From: Neurospora intermedia
Taxonomy: Eukaryota > Ascomycota > Sordariomycetes > Sordariales > Sordariaceae
Assembly (NCBI GenBank): GCA_037102815.1
Contig: BTPP01000003.1
Coordinates: forward strand, 5,084,001 to 5,148,000
DNA: 64,000 bases
Direction of reading: 5' to 3'
Under the pieces are notes generated by a model. The model was not told where the DNA came from, ran no database searches, and worked only from the letters and a program-made list of their open reading frames with translations. A program made the translations under genes and the position numbers. Of this stretch, positions 51,850-63,168 are shown piece after piece (the first letter of the stretch is position 1; each line of letters starts with the position of its first letter).

Positions 51850-51874
51850 TGATCGTTATGTGCAGGGTTAACAG
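51850..51874 (-). repeat. Right terminal inverted repeat of Fot1/pogo element
   Basis: Perfect 25-bp inverted match to 8185-8209. Followed by TA (51875-51876), after which base composition returns to that of host DNA. Confidence 0.92.
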
Positions 51875-54800
51875 TACCGTCAATTTGTCCCGATGCTGTC
51901 GATCGGGCCACTGGCAGCAGCTCGCTCTCAGGTACCGGCTTTGTGGTGTTCCGGACAAGGGAGAGCAAGCCACACACCTATGCAGAACGAGTTTGGCGTT
52001 TGTTTTCGAATCGTGAGGAAAAAGGAAGCTGATGATCTACAGCGTCATGAAATTGGAGGCGCTGTCATGGGCGCATTCCTGCTGCCCTTCAAGCCTTTGG
52101 TTGCCTGACTACTGTTAAAGCTTGGCAAATCCGGGATATCTCGCCCGCCAGGACAAAGCCTTTGCAACTTGTGCAACCCTCGAGGTCGAGTTGCCGTGCG
52201 TAGGTCGCATCTGTTACTGATCACTTGCTTTTGTCTGACCCACGCATCAGCTCTTCGCCCACCTGGTCGGGCCGCAATCACCAACGGAAAATGCGGTGAA
52301 GAGTGTGCAATGTGCGACAACCCCGTCACTTGAGGGTACCAAGGTTGAAGTCGTCCATAGCGTATAACTGTATTTAAGTCTCGGGATAGTTTGATCTGGC
52401 AGACGTATAGATGGCAGTGGTGTGTTCATTACCGGGTTATTGGAAACCGCCGGAGCCGTATTTGGTTATTTCGGTGAAAGAATGCCGCTCATTGCCACTT
52501 CAAGGGAGTCAAGAAGTCAGCCAGCTCTCCACGGCCTCATCACCTTCTGAAGTGCTTTTAGTACTGTCAGTTTGTGAAACTCTGTACCATGACGGACACT
52601 TACCATACGGTGAATATCATCCCTGACCCTCTCTCGCATTATACTTATAGTTTAAAGGGAGGAATCCCCCCATCCCATCACAATGCTTGTCCAGAGACTT
52701 CAGCGCAGAAGCGTGGTAGGAAAAGCAGAGGTAAGCACGGAGATTGGATTTGACTGCCGAGGTCATGGGGACAAAAGAGAAGTGATACCCCAGTTGGCAG
52801 TAAGCTGCGGGAGCAAACAACCTGGAAAGATGAGTGGGAGAAGTGGAGTGAGCTCAGACTTGCCAGAGTCATCTCCCCAGACAGGGACCACAAGAGCGAG
52901 GGGACGGCGACAGACTGCTCAAGACTGACAATTAAGTGCGGGGAAAGAAACGATCGGGAGCCTTTTGGCACTTCGTTTACTACTTCCATGGGATGCCGCG
53001 GTGCAACTTTTCATACTCCCCGTGGAATTGCCGTCAATTCCTGTCCGCCAATCCGGCCAATTTCGGGATGCTCGCCGAGTCGTGTTGTGTTGCGTGAAAG
53101 ATATTCGCTTCTCAACGTAGTCACGATCGGTCAGCTGGAGGACTCACCGAACCTCGTTGAGAGAAACATGGATGAATTGCGGTGAAACCTGTCGAAGAGG
53201 CAGGCAGTCAGGCAAAGTACCTAGCAGGACTATAGCAAGAGCAGTGATTGACCGGACGGTTGCCTTTGGACTGAAATGATGAACAACACAATGTTAGAAG
53301 GCGCAGCTCGGATGCGTGAAGTTTGAAAATGTGAACGGAAGGAACCCATGTGGAACCTGGCGGACCCCCGCCTAAGCTCCTGCCGCTACAAGCCCCTCCT
53401 TGCCCACGATTGCCCTACGGAGACGCCAAGCCGGTACAACTACCCCACACTGAAGCACCTTGACGGAGCGGGCGGTCCCACCTCCAGAAGCCCACAACAG
53501 CTCCACGGACATTGCACAACACGCGGAGATGGAATCACACGACGACGGCGACAACGACCCTCACTCTAACCTTCTTTCCACTTCAAACTCTAAGCAACAC
53601 TCCGCTTCGGCTGAAGACTGCCTGTGAGCATCCTCGCTCCTTCTTGCCAAATCTGCCCTTCCATTTCTTACCCCTCCATCTTCGGCAGTGGGGGGAAGAA
53701 CTTTGCAGGGTCAGACTTGTTGCCGCACTCCCACATCATCACTGCAGTCTACATCATTTCAATCGTCAAGTGGAATAGTATTGATAGATCCCACTGACCG
53801 CTTTCAGGAGGTACAGATCGCTGAGCCTCAGAATGCAAATTCACCACCAACCAGCTTCCAACATTCATTGTCTCTGAGACAAAGCGTGTGTGTGAGTCCT
53901 GTCCATCTGGCACAAGTGTCGCCATTCTGCCTGCGTCCCAGAGCAGCAGATTTACCGTCATGGGGTTACACGATCCCACCACCAGACCAACGACATTACA
54001 GAATCTTACCTAGTCTTCCTACCTCGGAATTCCTGCCTCGTCTTCTTTCAGCTTACGTTGTTCATGCGCTCCTGTGGGAATGGCTTCCATTTCTTACCTT
54101 GCAGACTGCTTCCTTAGAACCAAGGAATCTGACTAAGTCGTTGAAATCCTCCTCGTTCTTCGTTTTGATTTCTTTGGGCCTCTTGATACCTATCAAGTTG
54201 AGCCATCAATGATACACCAAATCTTACCCACACCCTCAGCTACCGCAACTGCCCGTCGTCACACCTACCGCATCACATCTCAAAGTACAGTGCCCACTCC
54301 TTCGGCCGACGTGCCATACACTCCAGATATCGAGTAAGGAAAGCAAACTTTCAAGCCCAAACATTTTTGTCAATTTCTTCGCGTTCGACTTCGCTTGTCC
54401 CGTCTCGGTCCGAGATGCCAAGGCATGAAACGTCCGGGTTGTCATTACAGACGACGATATCGGCGAGAGCCTAAGCGAGACGCCACCTCCAAATTCTTGG
54501 AGCAGAAAAAGCAACATGTCTTACGCAGAGTTGACAGGTTGGCAGGGTCAGACAGCCGCCCGCTTGCCCACTCATCGAGAGAGATGGCACGGCAGGCAGA
54601 AAGCTCGACGCTGACTCGGGTTCCAGAACTCTCAGAAACCAGAAGCCCAGCAGCCGCCGTTTGGGCGGGAGCCAACGGGCAAGTGTAGCGAGTAGCAATG
54701 GCAGCTTCAAGACCTCTCATCGGCCTTGTTCACTACGGTAGCATCCAAAATAGATCCCTGACCAGCTGGATATCGCCGACTTAGCCAATCTTAAACTTCA

Positions 54801-56927
54801 CAACCGTAGCCGTATTCGTCACGCAGGAAGCTACTGTACGCCTCAATCAAGATGCTTCGGACCGTGCCCTTGGCCCCACGCGTACGACTTTGTACATCTA
54901 GCGCTTCATACAAGAATGTGCGGCAGAGCTTGTCAAGGTTAGCAAACCGATGAAGATCTTGGATGAAGAAGCGCCCATCAATCGTGGCCCTTTCCCTTTT
55001 CTACCTCTCAACCGAGATTGGTTTCGACGGAGTGACAAACATCACATAGAATCGAGACTATTACGCTCGCTTGCCCATCTCATGTACGATGATCAGCATT
55101 CGGACATCGCTGGGAAGTAGTCTAGTTCAGTTGACACCTCAAATTTTGTCACGACGGTACCTACCACTCATCCCTTCCAGAAGAACGGGTGACTGATGAA
55201 TGAACGTGACGAGGAAAAGCCTTCCGCACCCTTCAAGCATTTACCCGCACGTCAGCTGATGGTCACGAGACTGGGCCGAAGGGCCAGATGATACGTCAGT
55301 TGAATAGCTACCATTCAGCTTCGAAGGTACCAACCAGCCACAGTGAACCAGTCTAGTTCGCCTTCGCATAAGGGGAGTGAATACTTTCTATCGACATTGA
55401 CATCAACGCTAAAACACAAACATACAAGCAAACAGAAACATGGCTTCAAATTCTATCCTGTGAATGTTGAACAAAGGTCTCAGCTAGCCAACACATACAA
55501 AATATGCTGGCACCCACCAATAGTATGAATTCACCCTATCACCCCGGGCTCTTACCTCTTCTCACTACGGGCCCTTTCCAATTTCTCATTTCTTTCCTCG
55601 CAAATTGTCGTGAACCACGAGGCAAACCTTGGGATGTTGTGCTTGCGAGGATATGAGTGGTACCGGCTATTTTATCTCAAACTATACAGTCTTACCATTA
55701 CTCGATATGTACTACCTGCACTTGTCCCAAGGGTTCATGTATGCCTCAGCCTCACTTACTTCGACACCAACGGCCGTTGCCGTGCCTGGCTTGGCTTGGT
55801 GACCATGTGGCTCCGGGGGCTTGGTCGTCCCTGCTCTGTTCCTAGAGGTAAGACCGGAGAACTGTGGGATGAATAGTTTCAGTGTGAAAAATATAGGTGG
55901 CAAGTATGTGCCGAGTGACAGAAAAAAGCTTATCTTCAGAGTACTGCTGAGCATAACCCAAGCCGACGCTATCAGATGAAGCAATCACAACTCATCGGTG
56001 AATGAGCATCCGCTCACCGTAAAAAATTGTAGGCAATTTTCAGTTTGTAATTCCTAGCCACTCGTGGTTCTGGGATTACACAGTTGGAAAAAAGGACAGC
56101 GGTTTATGTCGAGGGCCTAGAAGCCTTCAATACTCGCACCTCACAAGTCGTCACATTTGAAAAAGGACGCGGGCAAAGAAACTAGATGTTGAAAAGCCAC
56201 TTTTATGGGAAAGGAGGGAATAAGAAACGGCAAATTACAGTAAACATGACGACAAGAGCTTCGACTGGCTCAAATGGTCATTATACGAAGCAAATTTGAA
56301 CAAGGGCTGGGTATCACGGAGACAGTTCTTCCTCCGGCTTCTCAAATAAACTACATATCGAGCCAATCGCTAATACAATTTTGCGAATAGCGTACAGTCA
56401 CTCGGAAGAACGAGACTAGAACCGCATCTTTCACGAAGCAACAACTCAAATAACACATCAAGCCTTTCGGCCTATCCGAGTGCTTTGTTAAATCGGACTT
56501 CGCAGTAAGTGACTTCCTGGGAGCTGGCTTTGTCACTATAATAGCTTACAGTGGTGTGGGTCATCTACATCTTGTCAATGCGGGTGGATAGAAGTGTGGT
56601 CTGCTGTAGCATCTTTCTTAATGATGGATGTGACTTGGAAGTCGATTGACCTGGACACTGCCATCAAAAGGGAGTAGAGAGGTGGAAGCGTAGAAGGATA
56701 TTCTCATCCATGTGGCACCAACGTCCAGCCCAACCCACTCAAAACTTCGCATGTAGGGATAAACATGAAGCCATGGCCGACAGAGAAAGCCTCCCCAACC
56801 CCCTTGCCATCCCCTTCGTCCTCTTCTTCCCTTGTGTTTTCTTATATCAAGCCTAACAAAGCCACCAGGCCTACTCCGTCAAGCCCCGACCTGGGGTCTG
56901 CTGCCCTTTCGCCCCGTCAAGCCGTCG

Positions 56928-56967
<40 letters not shown>
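56928..56967. repeat. Poly(A) tract, 40 bp
   Basis: Uninterrupted run of 40 A on the plus strand. Length in the assembly may not be exact. Confidence 0.9.
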
Positions 56968-56968
<1 letters not shown>

Positions 56969-57908
56969 AGCCAACACCATGATTCGCTGAGATCGAGACA
57001 CTCGTCACCCAAGCCCTCATAGCGGTCCGCCATTGTCTTCGAAACCAAGAATGGAGCAAGAGAAGTCTGTACAAAGATCCAGTGATTTTTCTGCTCTCTC
57101 AAACGCCCCAACTACTTATCCCAAGTCCATCCAAGAACCAATACTTCACTAGGTACTCCACCACCACTGAGCAACCCTATACCATCCCATCGCATCTAAC
57201 ATGCCAGCGTATCTCATCACACCCGACTCCTTCCGGCCGGACGGACTAATTCCGCCATCAATAAAGTCCAACAACAGCGCGGTAACCGCGTTTTGCGTCC
57301 TTACCATCCTCCCCTTTCCCAGTCACTCGCATACCTACCCAGGTATCCTGCGAATCTGCCTCCCGTAGGTACCTCTAGCTTTGAGTCTCGAACCCAAGCC
57401 AGCACATAGTCTACCACCAAGCAGTCGAGTATGGTATGTGCTCAGCCCAGCCCAGCCCAGCTCTACCGAGTTTGCTTCCTAACGAACTTACTTGATGCCC
57501 GACATGATGCTTCCGGTGCCACCATCACAGGAGACACCCACCAGTGCCATCTTCCTCCTTCCGGCTCCTCAGCTCGCCTACTGGCAGTGGGGCAACTTTG
57601 CATTGATTCCTCTAGCCGCCCGCCCATTTGCCCGCTGTTGTCGTTTCCCGAACTCTTTTCCCTCCTTCTCTCCCCTGCCCACAGTCATTTCCCAACACTT
57701 GTAGCGCTTCTAGCGTTTGTCACGACTTACTTCTTCAACGCATGTAACGCCTTCCGCACCGATGGGCTAACAGCGTTGAGGTTCTTACAAGTCAAGCTGA
57801 AGTAAAGAAAGGAAGTAGCTTGGTGCTAGAGCGGGGGTATGTGGAAGTAGGGATGGGATCACACAGATCTCCTAACCGGGCAGGGTTCCCGATTTGATTT
57901 GCCTATAG

Positions 57909-57934
57909 GAGTGAGTGAGTGAGTGAGTGAGTGA
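57909..57934. repeat. (GAGT)n microsatellite
   Basis: About six tandem GAGT units, 27 bp before the long TC tract. Confidence 0.9.
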
Positions 57935-57959
57935 CGACTTACGGTGACTCTCCCTTTTA

Positions 57960-58090
<131 letters not shown>

Positions 58091-58110
58091 GGCACAACTC
58101 GAAATGAGTA

Positions 58111-58189
58111 AGGTAGGTGGGTAGGTAGGTAGGTAGGTAGGTAGGTAGGTAGGTAGTAAAAAAAAAAAAAAAAAGAAAAAAAAAAAAAG
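58111..58189. repeat. (GGTA)n microsatellite followed by A-rich tract
   Basis: About eleven GGTA units (58111-58156), then 32 bp of nearly pure A with one G. Together with the TC and GAGT tracts this makes a 280-bp low-complexity cluster. Confidence 0.92.
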
Positions 58190-59039
58190 AACCAAGTGTA
58201 CAGGGAAAAGAGCGGGAAAGTGACAGGACCGTCTAAATACTGTTCTGTTGCCTCGATACAGTTGGAGAGCCAAATCGAGTGGCAAAGGAGGCCGAAAACG
58301 CGGAAGTGATTACATATGATCTTGTAATGGGTTGCGAGTCTGTCAATGTGGCCGAGTGTCGTGAAAGAAGAAGGCCATATCTGGTGCTAATGGTCAGCAT
58401 TTATGTTGTGGTATGTTAAGGATCATGTACTGCGGCTAGTCAAAACTCTGGGACCCTAATCTAGAAGATGATGATGCTGATGGGTCAAGGCGGAAAGAAT
58501 ATAGAGTAGTGCGGCGGGTGTCTTGAAGTATACTCGAATTGACCGAGTGGTCCAGGGGCGAGTGATCGGGGGTTGTTGGTTGTTGTGTCGCCATGGCATG
58601 AAGCCATCTTGGGCATGGTTCGTACACACATTTGTTGCGTGATGATGAGTTAATCCCCAGCTAGAACACCTTTATATGGTGTTGATAGTCGTCAGACGTC
58701 GAGATCGCGAATGGATAGAGTAGGTAAGCACATCACATTCACGATAGCGAGATGAAATGGGATCCGACAAAGTTTGAACAAGGCAAGGGCTCAAGGGCCC
58801 GGTTGTTGTGATCCAGTGTCAGGGAGCCATGTTTAGGCATCCAGCTGAGACTAGAAATACCTAGGTACGGAGCTAAGGGTCGTCGTTCTTACGCGACGGG
58901 TATCTTGAATTTCACATTCCCCTATTAACTCCATCCCAGCATGCATTTTTTCAGTGAACGTTAGGTATCAACAAGCCAAAGCCCCCGTTATGCCCAAAAT
59001 CCTTAGTCATGAAGCACCAGAAAACACACTTGCACACAT

Positions 59040-60267
59040 TTAGTGGGCAAGAGCGTTGGCGCGGCGGCGGTCACGCTCCTCAGCGATGGAGAGCTTGACA
59101 CCCTTGCCCTTGGGGAGGGAGATCCAGGGCTTCTCGGAGCCGATAACGAAAACGTTGGACTCGCGGGTAGCGAAGGTGTTGTCAAGAGCATCCTTGACGT
59201 GGATGATGTTGAAACCACCATCGTGACGCTCACGGTGGGTGATGACACCAACACGACCCATGTTACGACCGCCGGTAACCATGGCAATGGCACCAGTGTC
59301 GAACTTGACGAAGTCCTCGATCTTGCCAGTCTCAAGGTTGATCTTGACAGTGTCGTTGACCTTGATCAAGGGGTCGGGGTAGCGGATGCTGTTTATCACG
59401 CACAAGAGGTTAGTCAACCGTGGGAGGGGAAAGTTTGGACATACCAGCCGTATAGATCTCGCTTGTAGTTGTGTGATCGCAGAGGATAAGTTCCCCCATT
59501 CCACTTTCCCGCAAAGGTGTCGCGTAGGACGGACATGTGGGGGAGTGGAAGGGTGAACTTCCACGCGTATCTACCAAAGCTTGGTCCAACGGCTGATAGA
59601 TGTGGGCAGAACTTACGTTCTGGCATCATGCGTAACCAAGAATGGGATACCGCCCTTGCCAAGCTGGACGCGCTTGACCTTGCCGAGCTTGTACTTGGCC
59701 TCCTCATCCTGGATGCGGTGGACGGTGAAACGGCCCTTGGTGTCATAGATGAGACGGAAGTTCTCGCCAGTCTTCTCGATGGTGATGACGTCCATGAAGC
59801 CGGCGGGGTAGGTGATGTCGGTGCGGACCTTGCCATCGACCTTGATGAGGCGCTGCATCATGATGGCCTTGGTCTCACGGTAGTTGAGCGCATACTTGAG
59901 GCGGTTACGCACGAAGACGATGAGGGGCATGCACTCGCGGAGCTTGTGAGGACCAGCGGAAGGGCGGGGAGCATAGACACCCGACAGCTTGTCGAGAAGC
60001 CAGTGCGAGGGGGCGCTAAGGCGCTTCTGGTGCTTCTTCCTGCAGTAAGGAGTCGGAGTCAGTCATTACCGTCGCTGATAGGCTTCGATTTTGCGACATC
60101 TCCACGCGATCTTTTGGTGTTGCAGCGTTTGGCGCCCAATTTCGAAGACGTGACCGAACTCGAAACTGGTCATCCAAATGCTGCGTCGCCGGAAAGCATC
60201 GTCGAATCGAGAATCGTCGTCAACGATCCGCGTATGGATGGTGGTGTACTTACGGTCCTCTGCCCAT
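59040..60267 (-). CDS. RPS4: 40S ribosomal protein S4 (eS4), three exons
   Basis: Exons on the minus strand are 60267-60254 (14 nt), 60039-59617 and 59388-59040. They make 786 nt and encode 261 aa, the same length as yeast Rps4. Introns are 214 and 228 nt with GTAAGT donors and CAG acceptors, and phases agree. The first exon encodes only MGRGP (the last codon split); the second continues [20 protein letters not shown]. The N-terminal S4e region, the S4 RNA-binding part ([20 protein letters not shown]), the central domain ([20 protein letters not shown]) and the KOW part ([20 protein letters not shown]) follow in family order, ending [17 protein letters not shown]. The protein is a structural part of the small ribosomal subunit. 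Intron 1 lies just after the start, as in many fungal ribosomal protein genes. A telobox-like site lies about 260 bp upstream. Confidence 0.98.
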
Positions 60268-60527
60268 TTTGACGGTTGGCTAATGGATTTGCTGGTCGAG
60301 AAAATCAGGAGGGAAAGTTCGTCGAAGAGTCCGGCCAGGTAAATATGAAAAGTGTTTTGTGCCTCGAAAACCCTAGCGTCCTGTGGGTAGGCGGTGACAG
60401 ACGGCAGTTGCACTTGGCGCTTGACAGTCTCGTAAATGCTTGGTCTGTGCTCCACATCTTGTTTTGCGCCCCACTGCGACGCCTCACTTGCTGTGGAGCA
60501 GTCACCAGCTGAAAGTAGGCTGCGTTT

Positions 60528-60541
60528 GGGGTTAGGGTTGG
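60528..60541. promoter_or_regulatory. Telobox-like TTAGGG site upstream of eS4 gene
   Basis: GGGGTTAGGGTTGG (CCAACCCTAACCCC on the coding strand) lies about 262 bp before the eS4 start codon. AACCCTAA-type elements are known promoter sites of ribosomal protein genes in several fungi, bound by Tbf1 or Teb1/Tay1-type proteins. Role here is inferred from sequence and position only. Confidence 0.6.
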
Positions 60542-61287
60542 TTACGTTGATCGCCCATCTGTCTGGTGTTGTCCCTGAAATGTCATCACCAGATCCTCAC
60601 CAGCGGTGGCCTGACATCATGATACAAACAAAGGCTCTTACCAGGCTCGTGTTTGATGTGCTGAATCGAAAAGAACCCCATGAGAACCACTCTTATTAAA
60701 GTCAATCGAACTCATATTTGCTTTGCTCGTATACTTTCAGTACTAGGCATCCTACTGCGAAGTAGTTTGCATGACTGTCACTGATGTTTCCTATCTCTTC
60801 TGGTTGTATTTCTCCGTCGTCATCTCATCTTCCTCCCAGTGTTGACGTTGCTCCTGCCTCGGTTCTGCTCTGTGGATCGATCCCGGCCCCAACCAAGAAG
60901 ATGCTCTCCATGGATGTGTGATGCACTCCTCCCAAGGTTGTCTCTCCTTCTTCAAAGACAAATGCGTGCCCCCTAGTTTCCCGATCCCAATATTTTGTCA
61001 GCCCCTTGACTGACGCCGCCCAGTGTATATAAACACAAATAAGAAAAAGAAAAAGGTGTTTCGCGAAGCCTGCCTTGATGACCGGTTACGCCCTGTATCT
61101 AGAAACCCATATACGCTGATAACATAGCAAAAAACAAATGAAAGTTCGTCAAGTTCAAACAATCCGCCGGCCGTTTACCGTGCGGGAATTCCCGTGCGTT
61201 AGAGACGACAAAAGATCTCTCGCGCTGGCGGCAAAAACTCGCAACGTTGTAGCAAGCTCTCTGCATGCCTACCTGTTACCTCGCGCT
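60542..61287. other. Intergenic: far upstream of eS4 and 3' flank of telobox gene
   Basis: No gene-like frame. It must hold the 3' untranslated region and poly(A) site of the telobox gene (ending at 61288, transcribed leftward) and distal promoter DNA of eS4. Confidence 0.6.
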
Positions 61288-62945
61288 TCAGAGAGCCCTC
61301 CGATGGGCGGATCCGCCCGATGAACCATCCTGACCTCCTGAAATAACTGGCGCCCCTGCCCCCATACCTCCTTGTCCATATCTCAGGCGTTCCGAGGCTG
61401 AGGAAGGATCTAGGGCATCGTTTAGCAGGAGTCGGGAAATGTCCATGTCGGGCGGTCCTCCGAAATATGATGACGACAGAGGACCGTCGGGCAAGTCAGC
61501 AAAAACAGAAGCCAGACCGGGTAGAGTCTCTGTCGATTCGCATGTCGTACTCGGGAGCCACTTTGGCAATTCCTCCCTCGAGCTCTGTCGCGATACTTGG
61601 GGTTCTATCGATCGTGCTATGGTCGGTTCGAGAGTTTTGGATATCGTAGGGTGAATGGAAGGCTCCAGCAAACTGATGCTGGATGTAGACGCCTCTGCAC
61701 TCCCGCGAGCTTGATGGTCCTTATCCCGGGGATTGGTCTTCTCAATGCTTGCGTAAATTTGCGGATACTTGTTGCGAACCCGGTCGCGCAAATCCGTCGG
61801 TTGGCGGCTCTGAAGATGATACTCTGGATCACGTTGGATCTTGGTCCAAGCCGGCCCGTGTTTCTTGAGTCCTGCCAGAATCTCCTTGTCGTCTAGGTCC
61901 GTGAAAGGACGCCGCTCACGACGGTGAGACTTTTTGAATGGTCCCCTAATTCCCAGTTCGACCAGATCTTCCATCTTCTTCCGGTGTGCCCGACTCTTTC
62001 TCTGTTTCGCAGGGGCCGAGTCGGAGTCACCCCTATCCTTATCACTCGGTCCAGCCTCTGGGTTGCTCAAGAGAGCGTCTAACGACAAGCCATTCTTGTG
62101 CCTGCTGTTCGTGTGCGTGCTTGGTTCGCCTGACGTAGACTTGTCGGCCGCAGGGCTCCTTTTGCCTGAACCCCCACGAAGCTCCTCGGGACAGCAGGTC
62201 CGAAACCGATCCTTGAGGTCACCGGCAGTCCGGTCGTTGAACTTGTAGTCGGGATCCTCCAGGATGGTCGTCCATTTTCCAACACCATGCCGACTGACAC
62301 CCAGTAAAAGATTATTGGTTTCCTCATCGGACCACTTTCTTCGTGGTTTCGCCGCCCTCCGTTTCGCCTTGGCTCCGCCACTGGTCTTGTCACCGTCTGT
62401 GGGGGGTGGAGATGTAATGGACCACTCCGCGGGTGGAGTTGTGGTTGCCGAGGCAGGGATATGGGTCGGAGGACTGAGATCATGCATGTAGCCGCTTATC
62501 CTCGGTGGCTCATGATCAACAACGCCGGAGAGTATTGGAGGAAACCTGCTGGCGTTGGGGTTGGGTGGCGGTTCGTGAAGGCCGTTGAGGATGGGTGGGA
62601 CCGTGACTACTTGTTGAAGAACCACGTCTTGGGTGGATTTCTGCTTCTTGAGAGGCTGAGGCAGCTGGACATAATCGTCTTTGGCAGCGAGAGCCCGCTG
62701 TCGCTTCTTGTTGTGGGCATCTTGCAGAGCATCGGGGTGATCGCCTGCTGGCCTGCGCAGAGAGAGGGGCGTGCTGCTCGTCTCTGGGGAGTTTGATGAA
62801 AGCAACAATTGGAGTGAATAACTCGAAGGAGGGTGGCGAGCGGCAGAATCGCTTGCGAACGGGTCTATCCTGGGCGTTTGCTTGGTCATAGACTCGTTAC
62901 TGAGCGTATGAATCGGTGGCAGTGTCGGCAGTTGCTTGTCGGTTC

Positions 62946-62997
<52 letters not shown>

Positions 62998-63168
62998 TGG
63001 TTGTGGTTGTTGTTGTCCAGCATCGCGGGGCAGGGTAGGTAAATAGAGCGAGTTGTTGTTCACGGGACCCGTCGTTATAGGACCGAGCTTGGTAGGTGAA
63101 GGGCTATCGGCTTGCTGAGTGTTAAGTACGGTTGATAGATGCATAAGCCGTGGCTCGATGGTAGCCAT
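61288..63168 (-). CDS. Double-Myb telobox DNA-binding protein (Teb1/Tay1-like)
   Basis: Single exon of 626 aa from the ATG at 63168. The frame is open further up to 63417, but that part would encode a Lys run from an 18-bp T tract. MATIEPRL at 63168 has a better start context, so I chose it. Residues about 51-75 are Gln-rich, encoded mainly by 16 CAG codons, and about 100-260 are low complexity. The first Myb domain (about 273-325) has RRKWSDEETNNLLLGVSRHG, WTTILED and the telobox-like DLKDRFRTCCP. The second (about 419-472) has RRPFTDLDDKEILAGLKKHG, WTKIQRDPEY and DLRDRVRNKYP. Two closely spaced telobox Mybs in mid-protein match Schizosaccharomyces Teb1 and Yarrowia Tay1, which bind TTAGGG repeats at telomeres and in promoters including ribosomal protein genes. 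A TRF-type dimerisation domain is not seen, which argues against Taz1/TRF. Nuclear role inferred. Confidence 0.85.
62947..62994. repeat. (CAG)16 trinucleotide repeat encoding polyglutamine
   Basis: Sixteen pure CTG units on the plus strand are read as CAG on the coding strand. One CAA and a mixed Gln/Pro segment precede them in the protein. A pure run of this kind is likely to vary in length between strains. Confidence 0.95.

Larger units (their letters stand above)
8185..51874 (-). mobile_element. Fot1/pogo-type DNA transposon (Tc1/mariner superfamily), split by nested insertions
   Basis: The element is bounded by 25-bp perfect inverted repeats (8185-8209 and 51850-51874, starting CTGTTAACCC) and flanked by a TA duplication (8183-8184, 51875-51876). 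Its own DNA is 8185-9289 plus 50809-51874, about 2.17 kb, a normal size for the Fot1/Pot2 group. The rest is later insertions. Its single gene is on the minus strand: the N-terminal half lies at the right, the C-terminal half at the left. Taking out the insertion and one copy of its 4-bp duplication makes the transposase reading continue in frame across the junction. Two of the three catalytic aspartates are now asparagine codons and many stops are present, so it is dead. Subterminal motifs AACGATC and AGAATATCGTT recur near both ends and may be old transposase binding sites. Confidence 0.9.

Noticed and set aside
8185-51874. A Starship-like giant mobile element or Polinton
   Set aside because: The size fits, but the TIRs belong to a 2.2-kb Fot1-type transposon. 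All interior DNA is accounted for by nested LTR elements, and no tyrosine recombinase, capsid or polymerase B gene is seen.
53688-54212. 174-codon plus-strand open frame in the right intergenic region
   Set aside because: No domain, no homology I recognise, low-coherence residue mix, and no supporting splice pattern or neighbouring frame.
59517-60272. 251-codon plus-strand open frame
   Set aside because: Lies antisense over the eS4 gene, whose exons and protein are unmistakable; the frame is a codon-bias shadow.
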